From Litomosoides sigmodontis (lineage: Eukaryota; Nematoda; Chromadorea; Rhabditida; Onchocercidae): DNA of 64,000 nucleotides. Positions 1 to 13,854 of the stretch are shown here, piece after piece. The translations under genes and the position numbers were made by a program. Position 1 is the first letter of the stretch. Each line of letters starts with the position of its first letter. The notes below the pieces were generated by a model. The model searched no databases, was not told where the DNA came from, and saw only the letters and a list, made by a program, of their open reading frames with translations. The stretch is taken from assembly GCA_963070105.1 (NCBI GenBank), contig OY718805.1:8115001-8179000 (forward strand), read 5' to 3'.

Positions 1-3000
1 CAAAAAAATTGATAATTTAAACAATTTATAAATTTTACTATTCATAAAAAACAGTACTATAATGATGAAATTAGGCATAAGTTTTAAATCTTTTACATTT
101 TAATTTTGCACCTTCTCGCACCCCTCTCGAAGCAGGAAAGAAGAAGACAATGAATTTTAAACGAATTAAAATTCAAAACTAAAATTCACTGCTGCATTTA
201 TTGTTTCGTTGGTTTAAAATCACTTATCATTTACACAGCATTCTCACTTGTTTTATCACTCATTACTGATCACTATCACTTCATCGTTCCTTTAATCCAA
301 ACACTCACTTTATCACTTATATCTTACTTGTGTGAGAAAAATTAAAAAATTCTCGAAATTATACAATTTCATACGAAATTGCAGAATTAATTGCTTACAC
401 TGTTCGTTCGTTTGTTTTTTTTTTAAAAAAATCTTTTAAATCGTTTATTTTATGCCTAATTAATTACGACACATATGCTACAACAAATAAATACTTCAAA
501 AATACATCCGAACAATTAAGTCGATGAAAAAAAAGAAGTGCAAAAAAAAAATGCACACTTCGAAATTTTCCAAAATTATCATCTCTTCTCACTTTTCGCA
601 AAAATCATTTAAACATTTGAATTGAATAGTAAAATGAAGGAGGTATGCGCATCATTTAAACATCGAGTAAATGCTTGCTTACTTCTTTTGAAGTGATATT
701 TAACATTTCAGCGTGTAAAACGTGCTAATTTAAAAAAAATAAACATTCACAATATTTGAAAAAAAAAGAAATAATTCCATAAATAAGCTAAAAACATTTG
801 AAATAAATTCTTAAAACAATGAAACTTCCTCTTTTTTGTTTTCAAAAAAACCACATTTTTCACTTTTTTTTTTATTTTTCAATATTTTACACTACAAAAA
901 TGAGTAATGCGATCAACAAATTGCTCACATCGTTTATTGTTACATTGTAGCAAAATGAATTCAAACATATTTTCATTTATTTCAAAAAAAAAACAATCTA
1001 TCACGTCAAAACAATGCATTCACCGATACGATCAATGCTTGCCTTAAGTTGCAAAACGAATGAATGCATACAAATAAAAATTTAGATGGAAAAGATAACG
1101 CAACGTGGTGAGAGTGAGAGATGAGGAAAAGAAAAAGTGATAAATTTTAAGGGTAAGTAACAATACCACGAATAATAGAGCAATCAATTTTGAATGACCC
1201 ATTAAGTGTGTACCGCATGATAGCTGCTACTAGCTAATCGAGTAACGGCTAACAATAAGTTCGTTGTATTCATAGAGAAGAGGAGGAGGACAAGAAAAAA
1301 AGAGTGAACGAATTTAGAGAGATTATTTAAAAAATTTTTAAATTTTATAAAATTCATTGAAAATATGCAAAATTATGCAAAAGCAAAAAAAAAAAAAAAG
1401 GAAATAAATGGAAACGTTGCAGCAATTATTAGCAACACGTACCACTACTACTACCACTGCTACCACAACTACTACCACTGCTGCTACTGCTACTACTACT
1501 ACTGCAGCCGTCGCCGTGCATTAGTGAATGAGAGTGTTTTCGCAACGTAAGTCGACTACACATCTGCCTGTCTGTCTGCCTATCTATCTAATCCATGTAT
1601 CTATCTAAAGCTATCTATCTATCTGTCCGTGTGTCTATCTCTGTACTTATCTATGCATCTTTCTATTCATTTATCTGTGTGTATGTGTGTGTATGTGTAT
1701 GTGTGTATGCCTATCCATGTATGCTTGGAATACAAACGAAGAAATCGATCGATATTTATTGCCTAATCTAATTTAATAACAAAAATTTGCTAATATAAAA
1801 TCGTACTAATTTCATCTTTTTTTCCATAGCAATTTAATTGCTATACAAAATATTAATTGTAAAAATAAATAGGAAAATTAAAATTAAATAATTTAAACTT
1901 ATTTAAAAAAAACAATTTTATTTCAAAAAATTATACAATTAACGGTGATATTTGCATTTTCTTTTTGCAATTCTATTCAGACTTTCCATTAGTTTTTCTA
2001 TGAAATGAATGATATTATCATAGTGGTGTGTATGAACACTTACTTTATCGAATTGTAGTAAATTTTAATTTTTATATAATTGAATTTTAAGTATGCACAG
2101 AAACAATATTTAATTTGCATCTAATTTCCGTGAGAAGATTTTCACTGAAATTACTGAATGCAAAATAAATTTAAATTTAAAGCATTTGGTTGCAGCAACT
2201 TTTACTGAAAGACAATAGGAAGTGAAAGGATAGAGAAATTTGTCAGAAGTTCTGCAGTGAACATTTATAAATGATATTTTCTATATTTTCATGGGGAGAG
2301 TGTGAGAGAGAAAGAGAGAAATGGAGAGAGGATGAAAGGCATAATAATATTATTAAATAGCAAATCTAAATTAAGTCAATTCGCTTAAAATTCCTTCTGT
2401 CCCATTCAACAGTAACATATTATTTCAATTATAAATACTATGTATAACAAAATTTGAATTTTGAAATGTACGTACCTAACGGATCTCTGTAGGTTTACCA
2501 TCCACACATTGCAAGGATTAGTCATTCAATTAATTACTTCAAAGTGATATAAAAATAGTTATTTATACAAACGAATGCAAAATCAACTTTTCATCTTTTT
2601 CCCCCCCCCTTTTTCTCTGCATTTGATGAAAATTTTGAATAAAATTTGCATCGAACCTTACATCTATCTCTCTGTTCCGTTGCTTTCAACTCAATTGTCA
2701 TTTGCATGGATAAGATTAATCACTGATTTAGTAAAATTACTTACGGCACTTTCAATTCTTTATATTAATTACTTCAGCTATCTTCCTCATAAAGCGAAAC
2801 GAATACTGTTGTGTACTTTTGCATTTTTTATTCACTTGCACTATAAAATTAATTTAAATCGTACGGCAATAATTAGTGTTAGCTATTGCATCACAAAAAG
2901 ACTTACTATAAATAATAGATGATCTACTGCGATGAAAATTTCACTTTCTTGCAACAACTTTTAATGATAATTCAATCCATATTTATTACTGTTAATCATT

Positions 3001-3501
3001 TATTATTATTACTATTATATTAATTATTAACTACTATTAATTACTATTCATTATTGTTAATTATTATTATTATTAACATTGTTAGCGTTGCTATTACCAT
3101 TATTAGTACCAGCTGTCATTACAACTGTTTTTTTTCCAAATTTTTTTGCTTTGTATTGTTGAATTGGTTTACGGGTGTGTTACTGTTGGGTAAATATACC
3201 AACCACCACATGGAAATACCAATGACAAAAATTCGTCAAATTTTCATCATTTTAATACTTTCACTTTTCTTTAGTCGCTTTTGCGAGAAAAAATTTTCAC
3301 AATATATCTTTTCTTTCTGTGGATCATTACGACTTTTCTTCCTTTGAATTTTTTCCATTTTTTTCATTGATTCGAGCACTTTTCTGTTGATATCATGAAA
3401 AATGTGACAAATCGAGAGAAGAATATTTTGAAACAGTCATAAATTTTGGAAAAATTTTAGAAAAAAATAGAAGAGATGTCTCTCCTCTCCTTTGCTGTTT
3501 C

Positions 3502-3535
<34 letters not shown>

Positions 3536-4625
3536 TCCACTTCTCTCTTTTTCGTTTTTTTTGACATATTCTAAATAATTTCTTCAGCTACATCATTATC
3601 AGATATTACTTTTAGCAATTGTGCATTGATATTATAGACGTGAATTTTGTTGTGATGTAAATTAAATGAATACTTTCAACATTATTTCATTATTTATTAA
3701 TCCACTAATTAACATACATCTTTCTACCATTAAAACTTTTCCTTTTATATCTTATAGGTTGATAAAAGAGAGGAGGGGAAGGAAGAAAGAGGCAGGTGAA
3801 ATCAAAGGGAAAGTTTTGCAATGAAGTAAATTATACCGCAATGTGCTGATCAGAAGGAAATGCTTTTTCTCATCTCCTTCCACCAAACTTACAATTGTAC
3901 TGTGTGAACAAAAAAAAAAAAAGAAAAAAACATGAAACAACGCGATGAAAGAAAACAGTGAAAATGACGAACAAATACTCTAACTTTAATTGACAATAAA
4001 TTAAAGTTGAAACAATCGTATAGCGCATTAAGTGAACAGTAAACATAAAATTAGAAATGAATAATCGAATTTAGCAGAAATTATAATTATCGGCATTTGC
4101 CGATTGCAAAAATTGTCAATTTTACTTTTCACAATTTAAAAAAGTGTAAAAAATGTAACAACAAAAATTCAAATGAAAATGAATATATTCATACAGTGCC
4201 ATGCCTCTAATCAATACTCATTAATATAGTATGGTAACCAATTATCATTATTATTCAAGTAATAAAAAGTTCTGTTTTTCTGGTAAATTTTTTTTCCAAA
4301 TATTTAAAATGGAGGCGTTTTTACGATAGTATTATGTAAAATTTGAAAAAAGTAGCAATAATATACAAAAATTTAATTTGCTCTATGCTCATATTTATTA
4401 GTCACATTTGATGAAAATTCAATAAACTTTTAAAATTAGCCCATAAAAGTGGAACATGATAGTTTTAGTAACAACCAGAAATAATAGGAAACTGAGAAAC
4501 AACCATCATTATTTGTAAATATTATTTAAAAACATTAATTAACAAAATGCTTAACCCTATAATTAATAGATAAAAAAGAAACATTTCTTTTAATTTCAAT
4601 TAATCTTCATTGGTAAGATAGTTAA
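1..4625. other. AT-rich non-coding stretch with weak exon signals
   Basis: No recognisable gene. It is dominated by poly-A/poly-T runs, ATT-rich sequence around 2960-3090 and a CT run near 3510-3534. The only signals above background are the threonine-codon tract at 1437-1505 and the strong GTAAGT donor just after it at 1549, which could mark a 5' exon of an unseen gene. Open frames in this stretch have low-complexity or phenylalanine- and isoleucine-rich translations typical of AT-rich spacer. Confidence 0.6.
1408..1524 (+). other. Short Thr/Ala-rich ORF over an ACT/ACC codon run
   Basis: An ATG at 1408 opens a 38-codon frame (beginning METLQQLLATR) made mostly of threonine and alanine codons, ending at TAG 1522-1524. 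A second frame stays open through a consensus donor (GTAAGT at 1549). The tract at 1437-1505 is an imperfect ACT/ACC/GCT trinucleotide repeat, so an open frame is expected by chance. It may be a 5' exon or UTR of an unidentified plus-strand gene, or simply a microsatellite. Confidence 0.2.
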
Positions 4626-4811
4626 ATGAATGACCGAACCCATCCTACAGCACCTGTATTTCAAAAATTAAACCCGTCTTACAATACTATTAGTATCACA
4701 AAAACAAACGAAGAAATGAAGCGAAAAGCAAGACAATTGAACGTTTACAAAAATTATTCACATCCCACTGGTAGCAGTAGTAGTAGCAAGAGAAATGTAA
4801 AAATATTTTAA
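4626..4811 (+). CDS. Possible small protein or terminal exon, 61 codons
   Basis: The ATG at 4626 opens a 61-residue frame with a balanced composition (Asn, Thr, Lys, Ser) unlike the low-complexity frames around it. It ends in a serine run followed by KRN and TAA. A good acceptor (CCTACAG) ends at 4650, so 4651-4811 could instead be a terminal exon. Two AATAAA signals on the same strand follow at 5011 and 5026, which fits a transcript end. I do not recognise the protein and see no domain, signal peptide or partner gene. Confidence is low because no further exon could be linked to it. Confidence 0.3.
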   Translation: MNDRTHPTAPVFQKLNPSYNTISITKTNEEMKRKARQLNVYKNYSHPTGSSSSSKRNVKIF

Positions 4812-5040
4812 AATTAGAAAATTGTATCATAAAAAAAAATTTTGTAATATATTGTATATACTGAGTGATCATGATAATAGTTAAATTAAAATTCAACTGC
4901 ACAAAATAATTTGAAAAGATCTATGATTTATCAGGTATAATTTTGGAATTTTTCAACACAAAATTAGATTTAAAAAAAAAAACTAAATTTTTTTTTCTTT
5001 TATAAACATTAATAAAAGTTGCAGTAATAAAGATTTTTTT

Positions 5041-5194
5041 TTAGATTACTTCGAATTGCATGATTGGTTGTGAGAGAACGCTGTAGTAATCGAGAGATGT
5101 AAAAGTTGATGATGAGATTAACGATTCCAAATCACCACGAGTTGAGTAGTAGGAAGCGGTGATCGACGATGATTGTAGCGACATAGCAGAGGGA
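5041..5194 (-). CDS. Possible orphan terminal exon, Ser/Thr-rich C-terminus
   Basis: On the minus strand a TTTTAG acceptor precedes 5194, and a frame of about 50 codons runs to TAA at 5041-5043. The residues are serine-, threonine- and tyrosine-rich and end in PIMQFEVI. Codon usage is mixed and GC-richer than the flanks, which is unusual for spacer here. The frame also stays open upstream of the acceptor for 17 codons to an ATG at 5244, so a 67-aa single-exon ORF is an alternative. No upstream exon on the same strand was found within 3 kb, and I do not recognise the protein. Confidence 0.3.
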
Positions 5195-5244
5195 CTAAAA
5201 TTTTTAACTGTAGCAAATTTATAGCAATCATCACCTCTGTTCAT

Positions 5245-5292
5245 TTTCTACCGTTTTCTTTCCTTTAAAAGAAGAAAATAGAGAGAGGGAAA

Positions 5293-5323
<31 letters not shown>

Positions 5324-8070
5324 GACAATTTGGGAAAAGAAAATGAGAAAAAATTTTTAGAAGAAAATGACTCGAAATAAGAAAATGAAAATGTAACAAA
5401 ATGACTCGAAATAACTTTAATATGGATTAAATAATAATTGAAACAATTTTTTTATTTTCAATGATTAAGGTAGCTTTTTTTTTCTATTGTATGACAAATT
5501 AAAAAAATGAAATTTAGCTATTTCCCTCTGAAACAGTTAATATCTGACTAAATTGAGAAAGTATTAAGTGATTTAACATTAAACCAATTATTAGTATTAA
5601 AGCGATTAATTAGCAAATTTTTCATAGCTATGAATTATAAACTAACACGAAAAAAAAAATCATTTTATTGTTAACACAAAATACAAAGCAATAATATGTG
5701 TGAATTGGTAGCAAATGTTATCAATTCTAATTTAACTGCTATAACAAGCAACAATCTTCAACGAAATTTCTATTCAAAATTTTTACATTGATAACTTTCA
5801 ACGAAACTTCTCAAAATAAATAATAGGATAAAAATTGCGTACAAAATTTTCCAAGTAATTTTAGAAAAGAAAAAAATCACTTTTAAATTATTCTAACTTT
5901 TATGTTAATCAAAATATTTTGTAATTTTTCAATTCAGAAAAACACACACAAAATTAATCACATAATAAGTTAATTAAAGCAACTGAAATTATGTAGAAGG
6001 AATAGTTTACTAGTTGAGTTTTGCGTTTATTATTGTAAATTGCGCAACAATAAAATAGCCACATTTCTCTTTTCGCCTTTTTTAAATCAATTTCAAACAT
6101 ATTGCAAATGATGCTTTCTTTCTGCCACCTTCCCCACATCCATCCCTTCCTCCCTTCTTCATCTTTTTTTTTTTCTCCAACACCTTCGTTCAATTTTTCT
6201 TTCTGATAGGCAGAAACACAGTGATAAAAAGAACAAAGAAAAAGCAACACATTGATAATTTTCACTCAGTTAACTATGAGATGAATTCAATTCATTACTT
6301 CAAATTTTCATTCAGTTAATTATTGACTGAAAAAATGTAAAAAATAGATAGGAAATTGTGACATAAACACTGTTTGCATTTTCATCCTACACTACAGCAT
6401 ACAGTTGATGTATTGTAAATGTGAAAAATAAAATTAAAAAATATAAGCGATTTAATGCTTATTGTATCTCACAAAAACAATAAAGCAAATAGAGAGCAAA
6501 AAACGTAAAAATATCAATGTAACCAGCAAAGTAACTAATTATTCAGAAAAAACAAATCATGAATGTATATATATATATATGTATGTATTAACAAATTAAT
6601 GAACACATAATATATCGAGATACAATAACATTAAAAAAAAGAATACACAAAAAAATACTTAAAATGAAGCAGACAGAAAATAAACTCAGAGTGTTTCAAC
6701 AACATATTTATATATTAAAATTTATCGCTCACAGAAACGGTTTTTTCCTAGTCAATGAATGGGAAAACATGTTCAATTAGTAAAAATAGCATTTGATATT
6801 GTTAATTTTACAGTGAAATTTTGCACATTGTAAATTCTGTATTGTAAGAAAATAATATACGAGAAAGAGGAGAAATTGAAAATTCCACATAAATCAATCG
6901 TAAAATTATTTACACAATTTTTGCAATAGTTGCTTGGTAGGTAACAGGGTACTATTGACCCAACAACGATGATTAAGATAATAATAAAATGGTATGTTCA
7001 CTACAGTCAACTTGTGCTCAAGATGATTAGATTTTTATGAAGTGCTCTCAATTTACTGCAAGCTATTACAGTGATTTTTTTCTTTATAAAACACACATGT
7101 TATTATCACTACAGTTAACTTGTGCTCAAGATGGACAACTTGACAAAACAATAGAATTGTTGAATGTAACCCATCACCATTTTACAGCAATTGTTGAGAG
7201 CGATCCATAACAATTTTACACCAAACTGAAATAAAGTTTAAACCATTTCCACACAAAACACATGCATGCAATTGTGTTGTTAGAAAACAAGAAAAAATTT
7301 TTTTGATTTTTTCTTTTTTGAAAATAATCCTCAGGAAGAGCTTAAAAGTCTGTGTCAATCAGCCAACCAATTTCAATAAAGGCTTTTTACCGTCACAATG
7401 AGTATCTCCTCTGCATGGTAACAACAACCGATGACAATAATAATGCAAACCAATAATTTCAAAGAATAATTATAGGGGAATCATAGGGGAAAACACAAGA
7501 TAAACAAAATCCTAAAACACAGCATATACCAAATTTCCTAAAACAAAGATGTTCACATGCATCGAACGGTTAAAGAATTTGAAAATAATCAGATTAGCTT
7601 GATCACATCGTTGAAAATCAGTAGTATTATAGCGTTTGATAATAACCTCCTGGAGTTACTAAAATTGAGAATGGAAACAAATGTTTGCAGCTATTCGACG
7701 ATAGCCTAATTAACAACACACCAGATTGATTGACTGAAAGAAATTTTCCACTGTTTTTTTAAAGATAACTTTTAAACCGATACACGGAAGAGAAGAACAA
7801 AGAGAATGAAATCAAAGTTACTTCTCAACATTCACATTATAAAATATACAAAGCAGTAGCAAATCATGGAAATTTAATTGATATGGTGAAAAATGCATGC
7901 GTCCATTCTCTTAAACGAATTATATCTTATTAGCTTTGTGCAATGTACTGCTCACAAGAGAGTAACAAAAAAGAAGATACGCAAGCTTCAGGAAAATTTA
8001 TAAGCGAGAAGAATTAAGGTAGAGAACCTCCAAAAACTTATATGTCTGGAGGATGAAGCATTACAAGCGC
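5245..8070. other. Non-coding spacer and likely 3' flank of phosphatase 1
   Basis: AT-rich sequence with a GA run (5300-5322) and an imperfect direct repeat at about 7007-7034 and 7106-7133. A minus-strand frame at 5954-6265 begins with a signal-peptide-like stretch, but it starts at GTG and lacks splice context, so I do not call it. No other gene evidence. Confidence 0.55.
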
Positions 8071-11000
8071 TTACAATCTCTGCTTCCGTGGTGTCTGTCG
8101 AAGCGACGGATCATTGTTCATCAGTTCATTTATATTTGGTGCCATTACTCCAGTTACGGTGACGTTATGAGCAGTGATAAGTTGTGCACTATTGTCTGAT
8201 CGCACTCCAGCTTCCATGTCTGATAACGGAACAGCATGTTCTAATTGAGACGCTAAGCCAAATTCACGATTGCAATAATGAGCGTCACATGACGGTATCT
8301 CACGACGTGAAAATACTTCGGCAATAAATAATGCCTAAATTTACACGTGATATTGTACGTTTTCAAAGTGAGATGGAAAAAATTACCAAATTTTACACTG
8401 CAAAATGAAATATTATCACAACAAATTTCAATTTAATACGCTCCAATAAATGTTACTTCTGACTAATTTAATTTCAAAATGAGAATAGAATTTATGATTT
8501 CGTCAAGAGGAAAGAAAGAATAACCACAACAATGCCTATTGCCGAGCCGAAAAATGAGCCAACTAACACATCCGACCAATGATGCTTGTAGTTGCTAACA
8601 CGTGTAAAGGCTACAAATGCAGCACCACCGAATAAAGTAAACTGAATTGCCGGCAAAAGTAAGCGACTAAACAGTGGTCGGTATACTCGAGCTTGCAAGT
8701 AAAGCTGTAAAGTTAAACCACTGCTCGAAACATTTTCCCGCAATATGTGTAATATGAGCAAAAAAATGTGCATAGGTGGTAATTCCAATTAGTAGAATTG
8801 ATTTATCATATCGAATACAGGCCAGAAAGGAAAGTTTAACAAATCTCCAAAAAAAAGAAAACTCACTGCTGTGTACCATGCCGCATAAAAACTGAAAGCA
8901 GAATGACCAGAATAGAATGAAAGCATAGATTCATGGATAAGGTATTTATCTGTACCAGTACATTCGAAGTCTGTGATATACTCGTGTGAATTAGCAGGGC
9001 ATGTTTCGAAATCCTAAAATACCATGATAAAACTATGTTTAAAAATGATTATTTTCATGGTAACCAACATAGCAGTTCGATGTTCGCGTGACTCATCTGC
9101 ATACAAATACACATCAAAATATTTTAATAAAAACAGGACTTTTAAGTTAGTGAACATATGAAAACATGCTTTAACTTTTATTTATTTTTCCTTTTTTTTC
9201 TTTTTTCCTTTTCTTTCTTTTTTTTCGCTTTTTTTTATTTCCTATGCTTTAACTTTTCTAGATTTATAATTTTGTTTCTACTAAAACCGGATTACTTTTA
9301 TCTTTTCAATTCTTTCTTCCTTTTTTAGGAATATGCTTTCAACATTACTCGTAATACATTTCATTGACATCATTCATTCAATTCTGAGTGCGTTGAAAAG
9401 TTCAGAATTAGATTCTTCTATTATGGAACTAAAATAGTGAGAGCTGTCGTAATATGCACCTGAGGGTAAACAATTACAAACTACGGGCAGCTAAAAGGCG
9501 TGATCAAAAGAAGTTTCAAAAAACATGATAAAAGATACTTAACGGAGTGCTGCCTTGGTGTATGTTAGCGTAGCGTGAAAATATTAGTAGCAAACTTCAA
9601 ATACTTCCTTTTCAAAATATGAGTAGTGAAAAACACAAGCATACACTAGTACTAGCATGTCTGAGAATTCTAGAATATAGCAGTAATACAACTATGCGGC
9701 CAATTCTGAAACGTACCTTTGGCTTACAAACAGCTATAAAATGAGGTCTATGGCGCCCGATGGTATATTTTGCAATATCGACCATCAACTGATTGAAAAT
9801 GACACCAACGAGGAAATATCCTGAAATTTCAGACGGTATAAATAAATGCTTTTCATACATGATATTATTAAACTACATATTCACTTATTTTGCACGCCTT
9901 ATGAGAATTACGTTTGTTTGCAATCTGAAAGCAAACAAGTTGATGCTAAAACAAGCTGAATATCATAATAAAGTGACGATAAACACTGCTGATAATGAGT
10001 TTTCAAAACCAATATTAGAAAAAAATAATCATACAGCTCTAATAACTGATATTTTAAAGAATGACAAGCGACAAATTGCCATCTAATAGCTGGTACTAAG
10101 TAAACAACTCTTGCAGTTTTATGGAAGAAAAATTCACATAAGTGAAAGGCTAACAAGCAATAACATGTAATAAAACCCACAAACGTACCAAAGAAAACAT
10201 AAAGACGAACAATAAGACGTGGTACTGTATATTGTCGACACCGATAATACAGAAATTCGTTCCTACATTTTCGCTCCCACACTAACACACGAAATGTTTC
10301 CGTTGTTACAATCTGAAGTAGATTGATCATCAAATTAAATATGCCACTAATTTAATTTAAGAACTAACATTATAACACTGATAAATTTTTATCGCGACAG
10401 TATTACCTGGCAAGAAAAAATACGAAAGAGTGGAAAAGGAATGTTGTAAATAATTTTTACAAGAATTGCTGGCACGATGAGACCGACGACAACAAGCATT
10501 TGCCGAGAAACGGTAGATGGTCGATAAGGATATCGAATTGATTCGTCATCGCAATAAAAACCGCGTTTGTATGGTTCGACCCATTTGTGAAATATTAATA
10601 ATGGTATGGCTGAAATTTTGGAAAAAATTTTGTAAGAAAAAAAACCAAGAACTCTCAGTACTAAATGTTCGAACTGGAAATGAATAGATGACTAAGTTCC
10701 TTGTTACACGGTAAGATTTTTGTTACTACTGGTGCATTACATTGATAACTTGTTATTTCATTTTTTTTTTCTGAAAATTCCCTCTTTTGTGCTAGATTTT
10801 TAACCACACTTTTTCCCTGAGTTGCATAACTTGGTGCAGATGGATCAAAAAAGATTGATGATTAGAAGACTAACTTACTGTAGCATTACTTGTCGTAAAA
10901 TGCTGAGATCACTTAATGGACGTAAAAGTGAATGCTACCAATGAGTACGTATACGGCATATTACTTACTAATAACAGAGGTAAGGAAAAAATACTTGATA

Positions 11001-11393
11001 TTATCGATTATCAGTAAATAAATATCAAAATCATATTTATTTGCACTACACACTAGCACTACAATCTCAGATATCTAGACAAATATAAAAAGTGCAGTTC
11101 TCAATCACTGTTTGACATAATTTTTGCATGTTGCAATTTCATAATAAATATGAAAAATCAAAAGAATAAACTGTCATTACCGACCACAAATGAACAAATG
11201 GCAAGATTACATTCACTAGTAATGGCCCTTCAAAAGACATAGATTTTCTTAGGAGAATGGATATCCACAATTGAATACCATTTTTCATAAAATTCAAAAA
11301 AGACCTATTGAATTATGAAAGTAAACAATACCAACCACAAAGTGCTAAAACAATAAAATCGGCGGTAATTCTTGAAACTTTCAGCTCGACCAT
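8071..11393 (-). CDS. Lipid phosphate phosphatase 1 (PAP2 family)
   Basis: Predicted integral-membrane phosphatidate/lysophosphatidate phosphatase. Seven exons: 11336-11393, 10407-10609, 10189-10312, 9717-9820, 8867-9013, 8525-8704, 8071-8334. All phases join to give 359 aa. The three PAP2 motifs are present: KYTIGRHRP (aa 146-154), SGH (198-200) and TRVSNYKHHWSD (246-257), the last with Thr in place of the usual Ser. The N-terminal EPYKRGFYCDDESI segment is the signature of animal LPPs, and hydrophobic stretches fit a six-helix topology with the active site facing the lumen or outside. The start Met follows an AACAG acceptor by 2 nt, as in trans-spliced nematode mRNAs. The C-terminal tail is hydrophilic. 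The exact donor of the sixth exon is the least certain junction. It is paired with the divergent paralogue at 17969. Confidence 0.93.
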
Positions 11394-11398
11394 TTCTG
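11394..11398 (-). promoter_or_regulatory. Candidate SL trans-splice acceptor, phosphatase 1
   Basis: The minus strand reads AAACAG and then AA directly before the start ATG, leaving a 2-nt 5' UTR if this acceptor receives a spliced leader. A normal cis-acceptor from an unseen 5' exon is the alternative. Confidence 0.45.
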
Positions 11399-12931
11399 TT
11401 TACCCGCTTAGTATGCCGTATCTTCGAAGGACGAATCCGTCTGACACAATATTTACATTGAAGTTATTGAAGTTACGCAGGTAAAGATCGAATAATCGAT
11501 GAGATGCAGCAATCGATCAACGAGATCCTTCTTGAATAAATTATTACTTATTCCTGAAATAAAATGAATTCATCAAACACTTTAAAAGTTATCACCAAAT
11601 ATCAATGACATGTAAAACGAACAGTTAAAGGACACTAACTCAATTTGTACATTTCAACATTTTATCAGTAAAATTTCTCCTCGATAAAACTCTCCTTGTG
11701 AGTAACAACAACGCACTAAAGCATTATCAATTGGAAAAGTTTGTAGAAAATTTCAACACACATGAAGCATAATGAAATAAGCGATATTATCGATTAATTA
11801 GAAATTTGATTAACAAGTAAATAGCATTCATCACACCTATCAATGCAACAATTCCGTCCGATGCATGTTTCTTCTCTACCAATATATTTTTTTTGTTATT
11901 GTTGTTTTTTTATTCTTTGCAAAAAACAAATTTCAATCGATGACTTGAAATAATTACGTTTAATTGAAGATGAAAATGAGTTTGTTATGTAGAAGAGATA
12001 ACAGTGACCGCACCGCTATGTTCAAATAATTAATGCTATGATATGTGCATGACGTCTTCCTCTACCCGTAAACCTATCAATATTACCATCCATCTTTTAG
12101 CATCCTCACGTATTACACGTAACCAACCAATAGCACTATTTTATCCTCTTTCTTTAACAATCACATTCATGCTATCCTTATCTCTTCACGCTTTCAATCT
12201 AACTTAGCTATTTCAAATTTCCTCAAAAATTCAAAAAGCAATAAGAAAATTGATATAATAAAACAGTGAAGCGACGAATATGCAAAGCCACTGCTAATAT
12301 AATGTAGAAGTGATAAAGCACGTGATATCACTTAGTCCATATGAATGAACATGAATAACTGAATATTGTAAACTCATTACTTAATCTCCTTTTCCTACTT
12401 ATTACACGTAACACTTCTTCCTTGAAAGGTAATACACGTAGCGACATGAATAGTGGCTAAAAGAGATAAGCGTAAAGATGACATAACTTATGAACCATAG
12501 TGAATTCCCCTCTGTTAACACTACTTTGCTGTGTTATTTCAAAAACATTTGTTCTAAGTAATATGTATGTGTGCTGCAACAACACATATGATGTAATGCG
12601 TGTGAACGAAGGAATAATACGTAGCAATGGAATGCGTAACGCAACAGTGCAACGTATTGTTGCATTAGAATTATTGAATTCCCATTTTCTTTCTCCCTCA
12701 CTCTCTCTCTCTCTCTGTCCCTCTCTCTTCCTCTCTCTATACATATATTTTCATCTAACATAAAATCTTTTTGTGAAGTTTAAATGAAGCTGAACCACAA
12801 AAAAAAAAAACAGTCAACTCTTTAAGATCGATTGACTAAAAAAAACCTCGAACACATAAAATAAAATCGAGAAACGACTGAATCACTCTTTAACAATCAA
12901 AGTATATGAATCATAAAGCATCGAAATTTCA
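11399..12931. other. Spacer upstream of phosphatase 1
   Basis: Probable promoter side of phosphatase 1. No exon candidates. It carries a CT run at about 12690-12737, whose AG-rich complement creates spurious Arg/Glu-rich frames. Nothing else recognisable. Confidence 0.5.
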
Positions 12932-13022
12932 CATACACACACACACGCACACACACACACACACATAAGCATACGCACACACGCACGCACGCACACACAC
13001 ACACATACATACATACACACGT
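12932..13022. repeat. Compound CA/CG/CATA microsatellite
   Basis: Alternating CA dinucleotides interrupted by CG and CATA steps. The minus-strand translations rich in Val and Cys are repeat artefacts. Confidence 0.85.
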
Positions 13023-13221
13023 ATACACATAAACATAATTGCACAAATACGCAAACGCATACGCGTACGCAGAGGCATGCGGAAAGAGATATGTGGACGA
13101 CATAGAAGTACAGAGAGGAGGAGATGGATACGTGGCAACTACGGGTGAACATAATTGATGTGAAGAAGGAGACTGGTAAAGGAGGTGATCATCTGAGGTA
13201 CCGCAATGACGAGTATACGTG

Positions 13222-13402
13222 ATCGATAGTTCTAAGCTGACCAATAGCTAGCTGTAAGCTGGTCAATAGCTCTAAGCTGATCGATGGTTTGAAGCTGACC
13301 GACAGATTTCAGATGAGATGATCAATAGTTGCCAAGGTTATCAGTACCTCTAAGCTGCTCGATAGTTCTAAGCTAATCGCTAGCTTCAAGCTAACTAGCT
13401 GA
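13222..13402. repeat. Degenerate 18-bp tandem repeat
   Basis: About nine to ten imperfect copies of an 18-bp unit close to GATAGTTCTAAGCTGATC, with copies differing at several positions and a few carrying insertions. The period is a multiple of three, but stops occur in all frames, so it is not coding. It looks like an old, decaying minisatellite. Confidence 0.7.
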
Positions 13403-13854
13403 AAACCAATATGAAAAGGCTTCAGTGAATGTAAGAGTTTTTTTACTCTCACGCATTAATTGATTAGTGCATTTCACTAAAAGTTCAAATTTAAAAACAT
13501 TTGTAATAAATTGTAAAGAAATGTGAAAAGAGGCCACCCGTGCAATGATGTGAACATAAAGGAAAAGTGTCATAGATAATTGAAATTTTGCCTGTGCTAT
13601 CGCCCTCGCTCATCCGTTTTTTCTTTTCATCACGCACATAACTCCTCTAACTATCCAAACTAATTGAAAAGTAAAAGTAAACTTTTTTATGAAATTGAAA
13701 TTTCCAACTTTATAATTTGTTTCCTTCCTCTCTCTCGAAATGCTTATTTAAAATTAAAATTAGTGAGTTGTAAATGAATGAAACTTTGAAGAATAAAATA
13801 CTTATGCGTTTTGTTGTTAAGCAAAATAAAATGAAAAGGCACTTTTTTTTGCTT

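Noticed and set aside
5954..6265. Minus-strand frame beginning with a signal-peptide-like stretch
   Set aside because: It starts at GTG, not ATG, has no splice context, and continues into low-complexity sequence.
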